A DNA stretch of 64,000 nt, from assembly GCF_000972385.1 (NCBI RefSeq), contig NZ_JXTE01000054.1, positions 1 through 64,000 of the forward strand, in the 5' to 3' direction. Both the position numbers and the translations under genes were made by a program. Positions 19,744 to 29,621 of the stretch are shown here, piece by piece (the stretch's first letter is position 1; each line of letters begins with the position of its first letter). Origin of the DNA: Streptomyces sp. WM6386 (GTDB lineage: Bacteria > Actinomycetota > Actinomycetes > Streptomycetales > Streptomycetaceae). Under the pieces are notes generated by a model. That model worked only from the letters and a program-made list of their open reading frames with translations. It had not been told where the DNA came from and did not search any database.

Positions 19744-20490
19744 TTGTACAGCATCATCGTGGTACCTCCGCCGACCACGGAGGACGAGCGAAACCGCACC
19801 CAGATCAGGCTCGCCCCCGGCGAGCGCCTCACCTTCGGCCGGTCCGCCCGGGAGAACGACCTGCGGATCGCCCATGACGGGGTGTCCCGCAGAGCCGGTG
19901 AGATCACCGCGCAGGGCGCCTTCTGGATCCTCAGCAACCTCAGCCGGGGACAGACGTACGTCGTCGAGAACCCGGAGGGCGCCGGCGAGCACATCAAGGT
20001 CGGCCCGGGGCGCCTGGACGCCCCCGTCCCCTTCGAGTTCTCGCGGATCGTGCTGCCCGCGGCCGGTGATCTGCTGCCCGTCGAGGTGTGGGCGCCGCGC
20101 CACGACTACCGGGACGGCGAGAGCGAGCGGGACGGTGACACCACGGCCGCCGCTTTCTCACTGGACGCCTCCAAGCGCTACTTCGCGGTCCTCGCCGCCC
20201 TGTGCGAGCCCCGGCTGCGCGGCGCACCGCACGCCCCGCTGCCCACCGTCGACCAGGTCGTGGACCGGCTGCGCCCCAACTGGCCCGCCGCGTCCCGCAC
20301 TTCGGTGCAGTGGAACATCGACTACCTCGCCGTGAAGCTCCGCCTCAAGCCCGGCCCGGACGAGGCCGACACCGGCCCACGCCTCAACGGCAAGAAGGAG
20401 TCGCTGGTCTCCCTGGCGCTCCGCTTCGATCTCGTACGGGAGGACGACCTGGTCGTCCTGACGGAGCCGTCCGGCCGGGTGGCCCGGTGA
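19744..20490 (+). CDS. FHA-domain protein coupled to a Ser/Thr kinase
   Basis: A 248-residue protein starting at TTG (19744). Residues about 20-95 form an FHA fold (LTFGRSARENDLRIAHDGVSR, ITAQGAFWILSNLS, then TYVVENPEG), which binds phosphothreonine. The C-terminal half (LDASKRYFAVLAALCEPRLRG through WNIDYLAVKLRLKPG) is a conserved helical domain, also present in the broken copy at 22704. Its stop overlaps the kinase start by 4 bp (GTGA), so kinase and FHA protein are made together and the FHA protein is a likely substrate or adaptor. Confidence 0.86.
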   Translation: MYSIIVVPPPTTEDERNRTQIRLAPGERLTFGRSARENDLRIAHDGVSRRAGEITAQGAFWILSNLSRGQTYVVENPEGAGEHIKVGPGRLDAPVPFEFSRIVLPAAGDLLPVEVWAPRHDYRDGESERDGDTTAAAFSLDASKRYFAVLAALCEPRLRGAPHAPLPTVDQVVDRLRPNWPAASRTSVQWNIDYLAVKLRLKPGPDEADTGPRLNGKKESLVSLALRFDLVREDDLVVLTEPSGRVAR

Positions 20491-21989
20491 CCGAGCCCTA
20501 CGCCGTCCCGGTGCCGAAGGGGTACCGGGTGGGTGGCTGGGAGGTGCGCGAGCCCCTCGCCACGGGCGCCTTCGGCAGCGTGTACGAGGGCCGCCGCACC
20601 GGCGACGGCGACCCGCGCACGGCCGCACTGAAGTTCCTGCCGACCGGCACCGGCACGCCCCGGCAACTGGCCCATCTGCGCGAACTCGTCGAGCGTGAGG
20701 TCGAGTTGTACCGCCGGCTGAAGCAGCCGCGGCTGATCCGGATGTACGAGACGCTCGTCGTCGACGACCCGGAGCGCCCCGAGCTCGACGGCGCCACCGT
20801 CCTCGTACTGGAGAGGGCGGAAGGCTCCCTGAACGCCGTACGGCTCCCGGCGCCCGGCCCCCTTCTCGCGCAGATCTGCGAGGGCCTGGCCCAGTTGCAC
20901 CATGCCGGGTGGGTGCACGGGGACCTGAAACCGGCCAATGTGCTGCTGATGGCGGACGGTTCGGCGCGACTGTCCGACTTCAACATGGCGGCGGAGCTGG
21001 AGGGCACGCACGCGTACACGCCCGCCTTCTCCACGCCCGACTACACACCGCCAGAACTGCTGTGGTCGGAGATCGGCGAACGCGGCCGCCGTATCCGCCC
21101 CTCCGCCGACGTCTGGGCGTTCGGTGTCCTGGCCCATCTGCTGCTCACCGGTTCCTTCCCGCTGCCCGGCGGCACCCCCTCGGCCCGCCGGGACGCGGCC
21201 GCCGCGTACGCACGGGGCACCGACGAGCTGCGGCTGTCGCCCGAACTGCCGGACGCCTGGCGGGAGATCGTGCGGGAGTGTCTGGCCCGGACGCACGCCG
21301 AGCGCATCGGCACCCAGGCGCTGCTACGGCGGGTGGAGGCCGCGGCGGGCACGGACCGCTCGCCCCGACTGCGACGGCGCCGCTCCCGTCGTACGACCGC
21401 CGCCGCACTGGCCGCCGTTGCCGTCGGCGCCCTGGGGTTCGGCATCTGGGCGGCGCGGGACGACGGTTCCGACGCCAGGAACACCGCTGACACCGCCGCC
21501 TCCTACGGCGCCGCCGAGCTGCGTACCGGCGAAGGCGTTCCCGTGACCTACCGGCGTCTCATCGTCGACTCCGCGCACGACTGCCAACAGGCGGAGATCA
21601 CGCCGGCGTTGCTCGCCGCGATGCTCAAGACGGAGAGCGACTTCGACCCGGAGCTGTCGGATCCCGCCAACAACGAGTACGGCATCGCCCGCTGGACCCC
21701 GAGCGTCCTGCGCTGGTGGATCCGGGCGGACGGCGTACCGGCGAAGGAGACCCCCGCGCCGCCTCTGACCCCCGCGCAGTCGATTCCGGCGATGAGCCGC
21801 TACCTCTGCTTCATCGAACCGCGCCTGAAGACCTCGCTGCCCGGTGACCGCCGGGTGCTGCTCGCGGCCTCCTACCGGACCTCGTACAAGAAGGTGAACG
21901 CCGCGGGCGGCGTTCCCCCGAACCAGCGTGCCTACGCCGCCCGCGTCGCTCACTGGCTCAAGGAGTACACGCCGCCCGGCGGGCAGTGA
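20487..21989 (+). CDS. Ser/Thr protein kinase with an extracellular lytic-transglycosylase-like domain
   Basis: A 500-residue protein starting at GTG within the FHA gene's stop. The kinase domain (about 14-285) has glycine loop ATGAFGSV, K49, catalytic loop HGDLKPAN (144-151) and DFN (164-166) instead of DFG, with PPE for APE. HG replaces HR, so activation-loop control differs from RD kinases. A basic stretch and a transmembrane helix (about 302-322) follow. The outer part (about 355-495) resembles a lysozyme/SLT fold: E383 in LLAAMLKTESDFDPEL, EYGIARWTP and AASYRTSYKKVNAAGG. It may be an active muralytic enzyme or a peptidoglycan sensor. I know of no well-studied kinase with this fusion. Confidence 0.88.
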   Translation: MTEPYAVPVPKGYRVGGWEVREPLATGAFGSVYEGRRTGDGDPRTAALKFLPTGTGTPRQLAHLRELVEREVELYRRLKQPRLIRMYETLVVDDPERPELDGATVLVLERAEGSLNAVRLPAPGPLLAQICEGLAQLHHAGWVHGDLKPANVLLMADGSARLSDFNMAAELEGTHAYTPAFSTPDYTPPELLWSEIGERGRRIRPSADVWAFGVLAHLLLTGSFPLPGGTPSARRDAAAAYARGTDELRLSPELPDAWREIVRECLARTHAERIGTQALLRRVEAAAGTDRSPRLRRRRSRRTTAAALAAVAVGALGFGIWAARDDGSDARNTADTAASYGAAELRTGEGVPVTYRRLIVDSAHDCQQAEITPALLAAMLKTESDFDPELSDPANNEYGIARWTPSVLRWWIRADGVPAKETPAPPLTPAQSIPAMSRYLCFIEPRLKTSLPGDRRVLLAASYRTSYKKVNAAGGVPPNQRAYAARVAHWLKEYTPPGGQ

Positions 21990-22079
21990 CCCTGAGAGTT
22001 CTGAGGTACCTGCCCGCAGCGCCCCCTGGAACGGTGGTCCACGGAAACACCGACCACGTTCATTCATGGGGGAACCATC

Positions 22080-22571
22080 ATGAACATCGTCAAGCCCGCC
22101 GCACTGCTCGTCGCGGCCACCGCCCTGCTCGCCGGCTCCACGGTCGCGGCCACCGCCGCGGCCGGACCGACCGGCGGCTACCACCCCGACGGCACCCGGG
22201 TGACCGGCCTCCAGCAGACCGCCGACGAGGTGCTCGGCAAGGAACAGAAGGCGCTGTCCGTCTCCGCCGACAAGGTCGCCTACGACGGCCTCGACGTCAC
22301 CAAGGCCCCGAAGGGCACCTCCGGCGCCCAGGACCTGGCCTGTGACTACGGCCACCTGTGCATGATCGTCAAGGGCACCAAGTTCGACTTCTACAAGTGC
22401 CAGACGTGGACCGTCTCCAACTGGACCGGTGACGGCCCGTTCACCAACAACCAGACGCCCGGCACGGTCGCCAGGTTCTACAACAAGAACGGCAGCGAGC
22501 GCTGGTCCTCGACGGCGTACCAGGCCGGCACGGCGACCTGGGACCCGATCTACTCGCTGCGTCCCTGCTGA
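22080..22571 (+). CDS. Secreted peptidase-inhibitor-like protein (family I36 type)
   Basis: A 163-residue secreted protein. The signal peptide is MNIVKPAALLVAATALLAGS with a likely cleavage near ATAAA. The mature domain has CDYGHLCMIVKGTKFDFYKC, later GTVARFYNKNG and a terminal Cys. That arrangement, with pairs of Cys bracketing a G-x-x-F-x-x-C strand, fits the I36 family of metalloproteinase inhibitors described from Streptomyces. A GGGGGAACC ribosome site precedes the ATG. It sits between the two FHA-kinase modules but has its own gap on both sides, so no operon link is evident. Confidence 0.75.
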   Translation: MNIVKPAALLVAATALLAGSTVAATAAAGPTGGYHPDGTRVTGLQQTADEVLGKEQKALSVSADKVAYDGLDVTKAPKGTSGAQDLACDYGHLCMIVKGTKFDFYKCQTWTVSNWTGDGPFTNNQTPGTVARFYNKNGSERWSSTAYQAGTATWDPIYSLRPC

Positions 22572-22640
22572 TCTCTCCGAAATGTCCACCTGACACGCCG
22601 TATCACGGAGAAGCTTCGGACTCTTCGAGGAACGTCCCCT

Positions 22641-22670
22641 ACCCTCCCCTTCGTTGGACTGGGGGAGGGT
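22641..22670. terminator. Hairpin before the broken FHA gene
   Basis: Arms ACCCTCCCC and GGGGAGGGT pair perfectly over 9 bases with a 12-base loop, 70 bp past the stop of the I36-type gene. It may end that transcript. Confidence 0.5.
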
Positions 22671-22703
22671 GGCCCTCATGGAATCGGGCGAGGGGACGAA
22701 TCC

Positions 22704-23330
22704 ATGTACAGCGTCATCGTCGTACCTCCGGCATGCGCGCGGCCGGACGACCGGATCAGGATCGCCACAGGTGAGCGGCTCACCTTCGGGAGGGCCGAGG
22801 GAGGCGACGGCCTCACCATCGCGCACGAGGGAGTGCCCCGGATCGCCGGGGAGATCTCCGCACAGGGCACCTTCTGGCTGCTGAGCAACCGCAGCGAGCA
22901 CCAGACCTACGTGGTGGAGAACCCGGAAGGGGCCGGGGAGCACATCAAGGTCGGCCCGGGGCGCGTGGACGCGCCGGTGTCCTTCGAGTTCTCGCGGATC
23001 GTCCTGCCCGCCGCGGGCGACCTGCTCACCTTCGACGTCTGAGCGCCACGGCACGTCTTCCGCAGTGCCGCCCGGCACGGGCTCTCCGGAGCCCTCACCG
23101 CACCGGCGTTCACCCTCGACCGCACCAAGCGGTACTTCGCGGTCCTGGCCGCCCTGTGCGAACCCCGGCTGCGCGGCGAACCGCACGCCTCGCTGCCGGC
23201 GGTCGAGCAACTCGTGGAGCGGCTGCGCCCGGTGTGGCCCTCGGCCAGCCGCTCGGCCGTCTACTGGAACATCGACTACCTCGCCCTGAAACTGCGGCTG
23301 CGGCCCGGCCCGGACACGGCGGAACGCCGC
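22704..23330 (+). pseudogene. FHA-domain protein broken by an in-frame TGA, and truncated at the 3' end
   Basis: The first 112 codons match the intact FHA gene at 19744 (MYSVIVVPP, ERLTFGRAEG, TYVVENPEGAGEHIKVG, RIVLPAAGDLL). Where the intact copy has Trp in EVWAPRH, this one has TGA (23040-23042) followed in the same frame by APRH. The same frame then continues the homology (LDRTKRYFAVLAALCEPRLRG, WNIDYLALKLRLRPGPD) to about 23325. The last 40-45 residues are missing. So there is one nonsense change (TGG to TGA) plus loss of the 3' end. The truncated 112-residue FHA domain could still be made and fold. Confidence 0.8.
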
Positions 23331-23573
23331 CACCTCGCACGACGGGGCCCCGGTGTACGCGGCCCCGCCCCAGGCATCGGCGCCCGTGGACGCCACGGAC
23401 TTCGAGCTGAAGCAGGTCAGCGGCAGCACCGCGGCGGGCAGGACCCTGCGCCTGCGAGTAGCCTTCTCGCACATACGCCCGATCCCCCCGACTCGCCAGC
23501 CCCGGCACGCTAGCCTCACATCAACTGGCGTGACGCCTGAGCACGTTGAGGCAGAACAGCACTCGGGGGACAA
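23331..23573. other. Remnant DNA between the broken FHA gene and the kinase
   Basis: Homology to the intact FHA gene stops near 23325. A short codon-biased stretch in another frame (about 23353-23490, VDATDFELKQVSGSTAAG) may be the tail of an unrelated deleted gene. No complete gene is seen. Confidence 0.5.
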
Positions 23574-25385
23574 ATGACGGACCAGCGGCACCCCACGCCG
23601 CCGTACCGCACCGCGCTCATACAGGCGGGCGCCGATCCACTGCAGCCCGCCGACCCCGCCCGGATCGGACCGTACGTGCCGCTCGGGCGGCTCGGCAGCG
23701 GCGGGATGGGGCGGGTCTTTCTGGCGCGGCCCGCCGACGACACCGCGGGGCTCGCCGCGGTGAAGGTGATCCGGCCCGAGTACGCCGAGGACCCGGAGTT
23801 CCGGCGGCGGTTCGAGCGGGAGGCCGCCGTGCACGGGCGGGTCGACACCCCGCACGCGCCGCGACTGCTCGGCACCGGGTTCGAGCACGAACTGCTCTGG
23901 ATGGCCACCCAGTACGTCCCCGGCATCAACCTCGCCGACGCCGTGCGCCATGGCGGCAGGCTGGAGCCGACCGGTGTGTGGCGGCTGGTGGCGGAGCTCG
24001 GGCAGGCCCTTTCGGCGCTGGCCGCCGCCGGGGTCGTACACCGGGATCTCAAGCCGTCCAACGTGCTGCTGTCCACGCGGGGCGTGCACGTCATCGACTT
24101 CGGCATCTCGCAGGCCGTCGACAGCAGCGCGATCACCGGCACCGGCAGCCGGGTCGGCACGCCCGCGTTCATGTCCCCCGAGTATCTGCGGGAGGGCCGC
24201 TGCGACGGCGCCTCCGACGTCTTCTCCCTCGCGGGCACGCTGATCTACGCCGCCACCGGGCACGCCCCGTTCGGCGACGGGACCGGGGTCGATGTCATGC
24301 ATCGGGTGGCCTTCGAGGAGCCGAAGGCGGAGGTGATGTCCGAACTCGGTCCCGTGGACGGCTCGTTGACCACCCTGCTGACCGCCTGCCTCGCCAAGGA
24401 CCCGGTCGGCCGCCCCACCCCGCAGCAACTGATCGCCGCCGCCGCGACCGCGCTGAAGGGCGAGGCCCCCGCCTGGCAGGAACCCCTGGCCGGCCGCCTG
24501 CTCGACCGCCAGGAAGGCTGCGACTTACTCGAAGCGGCCCCGGCCGAGCAGACCGTCCACCTCCGCGCACCGACGACTCCGGCGGCAACTCCCGCCCCCG
24601 GCCCGGGTTTCGGCCCCGCGACACCGCCCGGGGCGTACGGAGCCGCCACACCGCCCGGGGCGTACGGAGCCGCCACACCGCCCGGCCAGTACGCCCCCGG
24701 TGAGAACGAGGCCCGACGCAACCGGAAGAAGCCCGCTCTCGCTCTCGCGGCCGGCCTCGCCGTGGTCGCCGTGGCCGCGGGCGCGTTCTTCCTCACCGGC
24801 CCGTCCCACGGCGAGACGGCCTCGCCCGCCCCGACCGCGAGCACCGGCACCGGCCCCGCCTGGGACGCCGAAGCGGCCTCGGCCCTGCCCGGCACCTCCG
24901 CCTCCCCTTCCCCGAGCACAGCGGAGGAGAAGAGGGAGCAGGCGATGGGGGAGGAAGAGAAACGGACGGAGCCGGACGGCGACACCTCCGGATCCGACGA
25001 CGGCACCGCGGGCACGCCCTCCGCTACGGCCACCCCGGGCGGAACCGGCGGCACCTCGGGCAGCGGCACCTCGGGCGGCGGCGCCCCGATTCCGACCGCC
25101 ACCGTCACCGAGACCGCGACCGCCCCCACCGACCCGGCCTGGATCTCCGACTGCACCTACTACTCCGGCACCGAGCTCACCAAACACGGCGACAAGGGCC
25201 AACGCGTCGTCCAGGTCCAGTGCATGCTCACCAAACGCGGCTACAGCGTCGGAGACGCGGGCGTGGACGGCCGGTTCGGCAACGCCACCCTGGCCGCGGT
25301 CAAGCAGTTCCAGGGCGCGAAGGGGCTGGAGGTCGACGGGAAGGTGGGTCCCCAGACATGGGCGGCCCTGCGGAGTTCGACCTAG
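23574..25385 (+). CDS. Ser/Thr protein kinase with a C-terminal peptidoglycan-binding domain
   Basis: A 603-residue transmembrane kinase. The kinase domain (about 33-295) is canonical: LGSGGMGRV, K64, HRDLKPSN (156-163), DFG (175-177), SPE (201-203). A Pro/Ala-rich juxtamembrane region with a 9-residue repeat (ATPPGAYGA) leads to a transmembrane helix (LALAAGLAVVAVAAGAFFLTG). After a Thr/Ser/Gly linker, the last 65 residues are a PG_binding_1 domain (GQRVVQVQCMLTKRGY, VDGRFGNATLAAVKQFQ, VDGKVGPQTWAAL). Where other actinobacterial kinases have PASTA repeats, this one would bind the wall through the PGB domain. Its stop overlaps that of the convergent ATPase gene. Confidence 0.92.
   Translation: MTDQRHPTPPYRTALIQAGADPLQPADPARIGPYVPLGRLGSGGMGRVFLARPADDTAGLAAVKVIRPEYAEDPEFRRRFEREAAVHGRVDTPHAPRLLGTGFEHELLWMATQYVPGINLADAVRHGGRLEPTGVWRLVAELGQALSALAAAGVVHRDLKPSNVLLSTRGVHVIDFGISQAVDSSAITGTGSRVGTPAFMSPEYLREGRCDGASDVFSLAGTLIYAATGHAPFGDGTGVDVMHRVAFEEPKAEVMSELGPVDGSLTTLLTACLAKDPVGRPTPQQLIAAAATALKGEAPAWQEPLAGRLLDRQEGCDLLEAAPAEQTVHLRAPTTPAATPAPGPGFGPATPPGAYGAATPPGAYGAATPPGQYAPGENEARRNRKKPALALAAGLAVVAVAAGAFFLTGPSHGETASPAPTASTGTGPAWDAEAASALPGTSASPSPSTAEEKREQAMGEEEKRTEPDGDTSGSDDGTAGTPSATATPGGTGGTSGSGTSGGGAPIPTATVTETATAPTDPAWISDCTYYSGTELTKHGDKGQRVVQVQCMLTKRGYSVGDAGVDGRFGNATLAAVKQFQGAKGLEVDGKVGPQTWAALRSST
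24621..24693 (+). repeat. 27-bp tandem repeat in the kinase juxtamembrane region
   Basis: Two full copies and a partial third, each beginning ACACCGCCCGGGGCGTACGG, encode ATPPGAYGA repeats. The period is a multiple of three, so changes in copy number would keep the frame. Confidence 0.8.
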
Positions 25386-26158
25386 CCGCCATCTGGCCGC
25401 CGTCCAGCCGCCGGCTGGCCGACTATGTGGCGCAGATACGCCCGCGGGTCCTTCAGATAGCGCCGCCAGTGCTCGACCAGCTCCAGTTCGTGCCACTCGA
25501 CGGAGCGCATCCCGTGCTCGCCGACCTCGATGATCTCGGCGCCGGGCAGTGCGGTGAGCAGAGGTGAGTGCGTGGCGCGGATGATCTGGGCGCCGGTCCG
25601 GGCGAGGTCGTCGAGCACACCCACGAGTTCGAGGCAGGAGGCGAAGGACAGCGCGGACTCCGGCTCGTCCAGGACGTACAGGCCGGGATCGAGGAAGCGC
25701 TCGCGGAACGCCATCAGAAAGCCCTCGCCGTGGCTCATCTCGTCCGGGGTGCCGGACAGGCGGCCCGTGTGCCGTTCGCGGCCGAGGGCGTCGAGCGCGG
25801 TCTCGGCCCGCAGGAAGAAACCCCGGCGGCGGGTGTGGGGGCCCCGCAGCATCCGGCGCCCGGCCACGGTCGCCTCGAACCGCATCCGGCCGCCGAGCAC
25901 CGACGGCTCCCGCGGACCGGCGTAGCGATGGCCCGCCGACCCGCCCCAGGGGTCGAGGCCGAAGGCCTCCGCCAGCGCCTCGACGAGGGTCGACTTGCCC
26001 GAGCCGTTCTCCCCGACCAGGAAGGTGACCGGCGCGGTGAACCGCAGTCCGTCGTCGAGCAACTGCCGTACGCACGGCACCGACCACGGCCACACCGGGC
26101 CGCCGCCGGGCCCCAGCTCGTCCTCGGCCGCATGGGCGTACGCGCGTTCCACGATCAT
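25382..26158 (-). CDS. AAA-family ATPase (ABC/SMC-like single NTPase domain)
   Basis: A 258-residue cytoplasmic ATPase: Walker [18 protein letters not shown] (about 45-61), a signature-like [14 protein letters not shown] in place of LSGGE, Walker [13 protein letters not shown] and switch ATHSPLL. This matches the small AAA_21/overcoming-lysogenisation-type predicted ATPases rather than a transporter subunit. No membrane or permease gene is nearby. It is convergent with the kinase gene, with overlapping stops, and 83 bp from purH. Role unknown. Confidence 0.85.
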   Translation of the reverse strand: MIVERAYAHAAEDELGPGGGPVWPWSVPCVRQLLDDGLRFTAPVTFLVGENGSGKSTLVEALAEAFGLDPWGGSAGHRYAGPREPSVLGGRMRFEATVAGRRMLRGPHTRRRGFFLRAETALDALGRERHTGRLSGTPDEMSHGEGFLMAFRERFLDPGLYVLDEPESALSFASCLELVGVLDDLARTGAQIIRATHSPLLTALPGAEIIEVGEHGMRSVEWHELELVEHWRRYLKDPRAYLRHIVGQPAAGRRPDGG

Positions 26159-26193
26159 GCCGCCAGGCTCTCATCCGGCACTGACAACGGCAG

Positions 26194-26226
26194 GGCGGCG
26201 GCGGGGTGGGACCCCGCCACCGCCCG
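26194..26226 (-). terminator. Terminator after purH
   Basis: Arms GGGCGGCGGCGGGGT and ACCCCGCCACCGCCC pair over 15 positions with one mismatch and a 3-base loop, 16 bp past the purH stop. Confidence 0.7.
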
Positions 26227-26241
26227 TGAACCGCCCGCGAC

Positions 26242-27803
<1,562 letters not shown>

Positions 27804-27807
<4 letters not shown>

Positions 27808-28433
27808 TGGATAACTACCTTTCGTCCCTCAATGCGATAGCCGTTGCGGGCTAGCCGCCCCACGACATCGACGAGCAGTCTTCGCTCGACTTCCTTGATG
27901 CGCTCGTGCAGAGCGCTCTCGTCGTCCTCGTCCCGGACCTCCACCACGCCCTGCGCGATGATCGGTCCGGTGTCGACGCCGTCGTCGACGAAGTGGACGG
28001 TGCAGCCGGTGACCCGGGCGCCGTACGCGAGCGCGTCACGGACGCCGTGGGCGCCGGGAAAACTGGGCAGCAGCGCGGGGTGGGTGTTCACGAACCGCCC
28101 GCCGTAGCGGGCGAGGAACTCCTTGCCCACGATCTTCATGAACCCGGCGGACACCACCAGGTCGGGCTCGTACGCGGCGGTCGCCTCGGCGAGCGCGGTG
28201 TCCCACTCCTCGCGGGTCCCGTAGTCCCTGACCTTGCACACGAAGGTGGGGATCCCGGCGCGCTCGGCACGGGCGAGCCCCTCGATGCCGTCGCGGTCGG
28301 CTCCTACGGCCACGATCTCGGCGCCGTAGGCCTCCGAGCCTGCCTGGCCGATGGTGTCGAGGAGCGCCTGGAGGTTGGTGCCGGATCCGGAGACCAGCAC
28401 GACGAGGCGCTTGGCCACGGGCTTGGCGGCCAC
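27804..28433 (-). CDS. purN: Phosphoribosylglycinamide formyltransferase
   Basis: A 209-residue GAR transformylase, which transfers a formyl group from 10-formyl-[14 protein letters not shown] binds phosphate. The catalytic triad is N116, H118 ([12 protein letters not shown]) and D154 ([12 protein letters not shown]). It starts at GTG 28433, and a GGGCCC-flanked purine-rich stretch upstream may serve as the ribosome site. Upstream palindromes at 28466-28495 could regulate this operon or the divergent gene. Confidence 0.97.
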
Positions 28434-28465
28434 GGTGGGGCCCTTTCTCGGGGGAGCGTTTTCCG

Positions 28466-28495
28466 TACGGTCGACCGTATGTACGTTCGTACGAA
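28466..28495. promoter_or_regulatory. Two adjacent palindromes upstream of purN
   Basis: TACGGTCGACCGTA (28466-28479) is a perfect 14-bp palindrome. TTCGTACGAA (28486-28495) is a perfect 10-bp palindrome, repeated exactly at 31909-31918. Both lie 33-62 bp upstream of the purN GTG, in the gap shared with the divergent membrane-protein gene. Confidence 0.5.
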
Positions 28496-28716
28496 TGCTT
28501 CGCGCCCCGGGATACGGGGAAGTCTACGAAGCGGCCGAACGCCAGCAACGATACCGGCACTCCGGGCGGCCCCCACGGGACGGGGGCGTGGCCGGAAGGT
28601 AGCGTCTGGGAGGGCCCGAGTCGGGAACGTGGTCGTCGTGCGGTGCGTTTCCGAAGTGAAGGTTCACGCCAGACCGCCGTAAGACGCCGTATCACCTAGG
28701 GGAAGACGCTCACTTG

Positions 28717-29481
28717 ATGCCGGACCGCAGCCTGCGACTGCTCACGCTCCCCCCGCAGTCGGTGCAGGGAGGGGAGCACCGCGGCGTGCTGCTGCGGGAG
28801 CGCCCCGCCTCTCCGCCCGACGCGCCCTCCGACAAGCCGGACAGGAAGGCGGAGGAGGAGGACAACCCCTTCGCGCCGCCGCCGGAGGGCACCCCGGACC
28901 GTCCGTGGCAGCCGCGGCGCCCGGCGGACGACTCCTCCTCCGACGACGACAGCGCCCGCTCCCCCTGGGGCGGCCAGTGGAGCGACCGTCAGCCGGGCCG
29001 CTCCTCCGGCGGATTCGGTGAGCGCCCCGGCGGTGGTCCCGGACCCGAGAGCCAGGGCGGTCCCGGCCCCGGCACAGGCATGCGGTGGGATCCGACCGAC
29101 CCGGGCCAGCGCCGTGCGCGCTACTCGCTCCTGAGCGGTATGTGGGCGTTCTTCTTCGCCCTGTTCAGCTGGCCGTACGTCGCCCTGCTGCTCGGCTCGC
29201 TCGCCCTGTACTGGGGCATCAGCGCGCTGCGCGCCAAGCCGCGCACCCCCGACCCGGACACCCCGGCGCCCGAATCGGGTGGCCGCCCCCAGCGGACGGC
29301 TGCCATCAGCGGCCTGGTCACCTCGTCCCTGGCGATCGCGGTGGTGACGGCGACGTTCGTCCTGCACCTGGTCTACAGCGACTACTACACCTGCACGAGC
29401 GACGCCCTCACCAACGAGGCCAAGCAGTCCTGCAGCCAGCTGGTACCGGAGAAACTCCGGGACATCCTGGCCCCCGGCTGA
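28717..29481 (+). CDS. Membrane protein with a disordered acidic/proline N-terminus
   Basis: A 254-residue protein. The first 125 residues are Pro-, Asp-, Ser-, Arg- and Gly-rich and predicted disordered. Two or three hydrophobic segments follow ([27 protein letters not shown] as a hairpin, [23 protein letters not shown]), and a short Cys-containing tail ([19 protein letters not shown]). The segments recall DUF4190-type proteins. An AGGGGAAG ribosome site fits either the TTG at 28714 or the ATG at 28717. It is divergent from purN. Function unknown. Confidence 0.78.
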   Translation: MPDRSLRLLTLPPQSVQGGEHRGVLLRERPASPPDAPSDKPDRKAEEEDNPFAPPPEGTPDRPWQPRRPADDSSSDDDSARSPWGGQWSDRQPGRSSGGFGERPGGGPGPESQGGPGPGTGMRWDPTDPGQRRARYSLLSGMWAFFFALFSWPYVALLLGSLALYWGISALRAKPRTPDPDTPAPESGGRPQRTAAISGLVTSSLAIAVVTATFVLHLVYSDYYTCTSDALTNEAKQSCSQLVPEKLRDILAPG

Positions 29482-29515
29482 CGCGGGGAGCGGCGCCGGC
29501 GGAGTGCGGCGGTCG

Positions 29516-29547
29516 ATGACGTAGGTCCGGTAATGACGTAGGTCCGG
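29516..29547. repeat. 15-bp direct repeat in the gap between convergent genes
   Basis: ATGACGTAGGTCCGG occurs twice with a period of 17 bp, between two convergent genes. No function is apparent. Confidence 0.65.
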
Positions 29548-29621
29548 CAGATCCTGCGACATCGACATACGGCCAGCGCCGAAGGGCTGCGCGGGACGCC
29601 GGGATCGCCGTCCCGCCGCGA

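Noticed and set aside
21324..24428. Long antisense open frame over the kinase modules
   Set aside because: It overlaps two clear kinases and an FHA gene on the other strand and has no recognisable motif.
24621..24693. Short tandem repeats as a CRISPR or mobile element
   Set aside because: Direct tandem 27-bp units in frame without spacers encode a simple linker.
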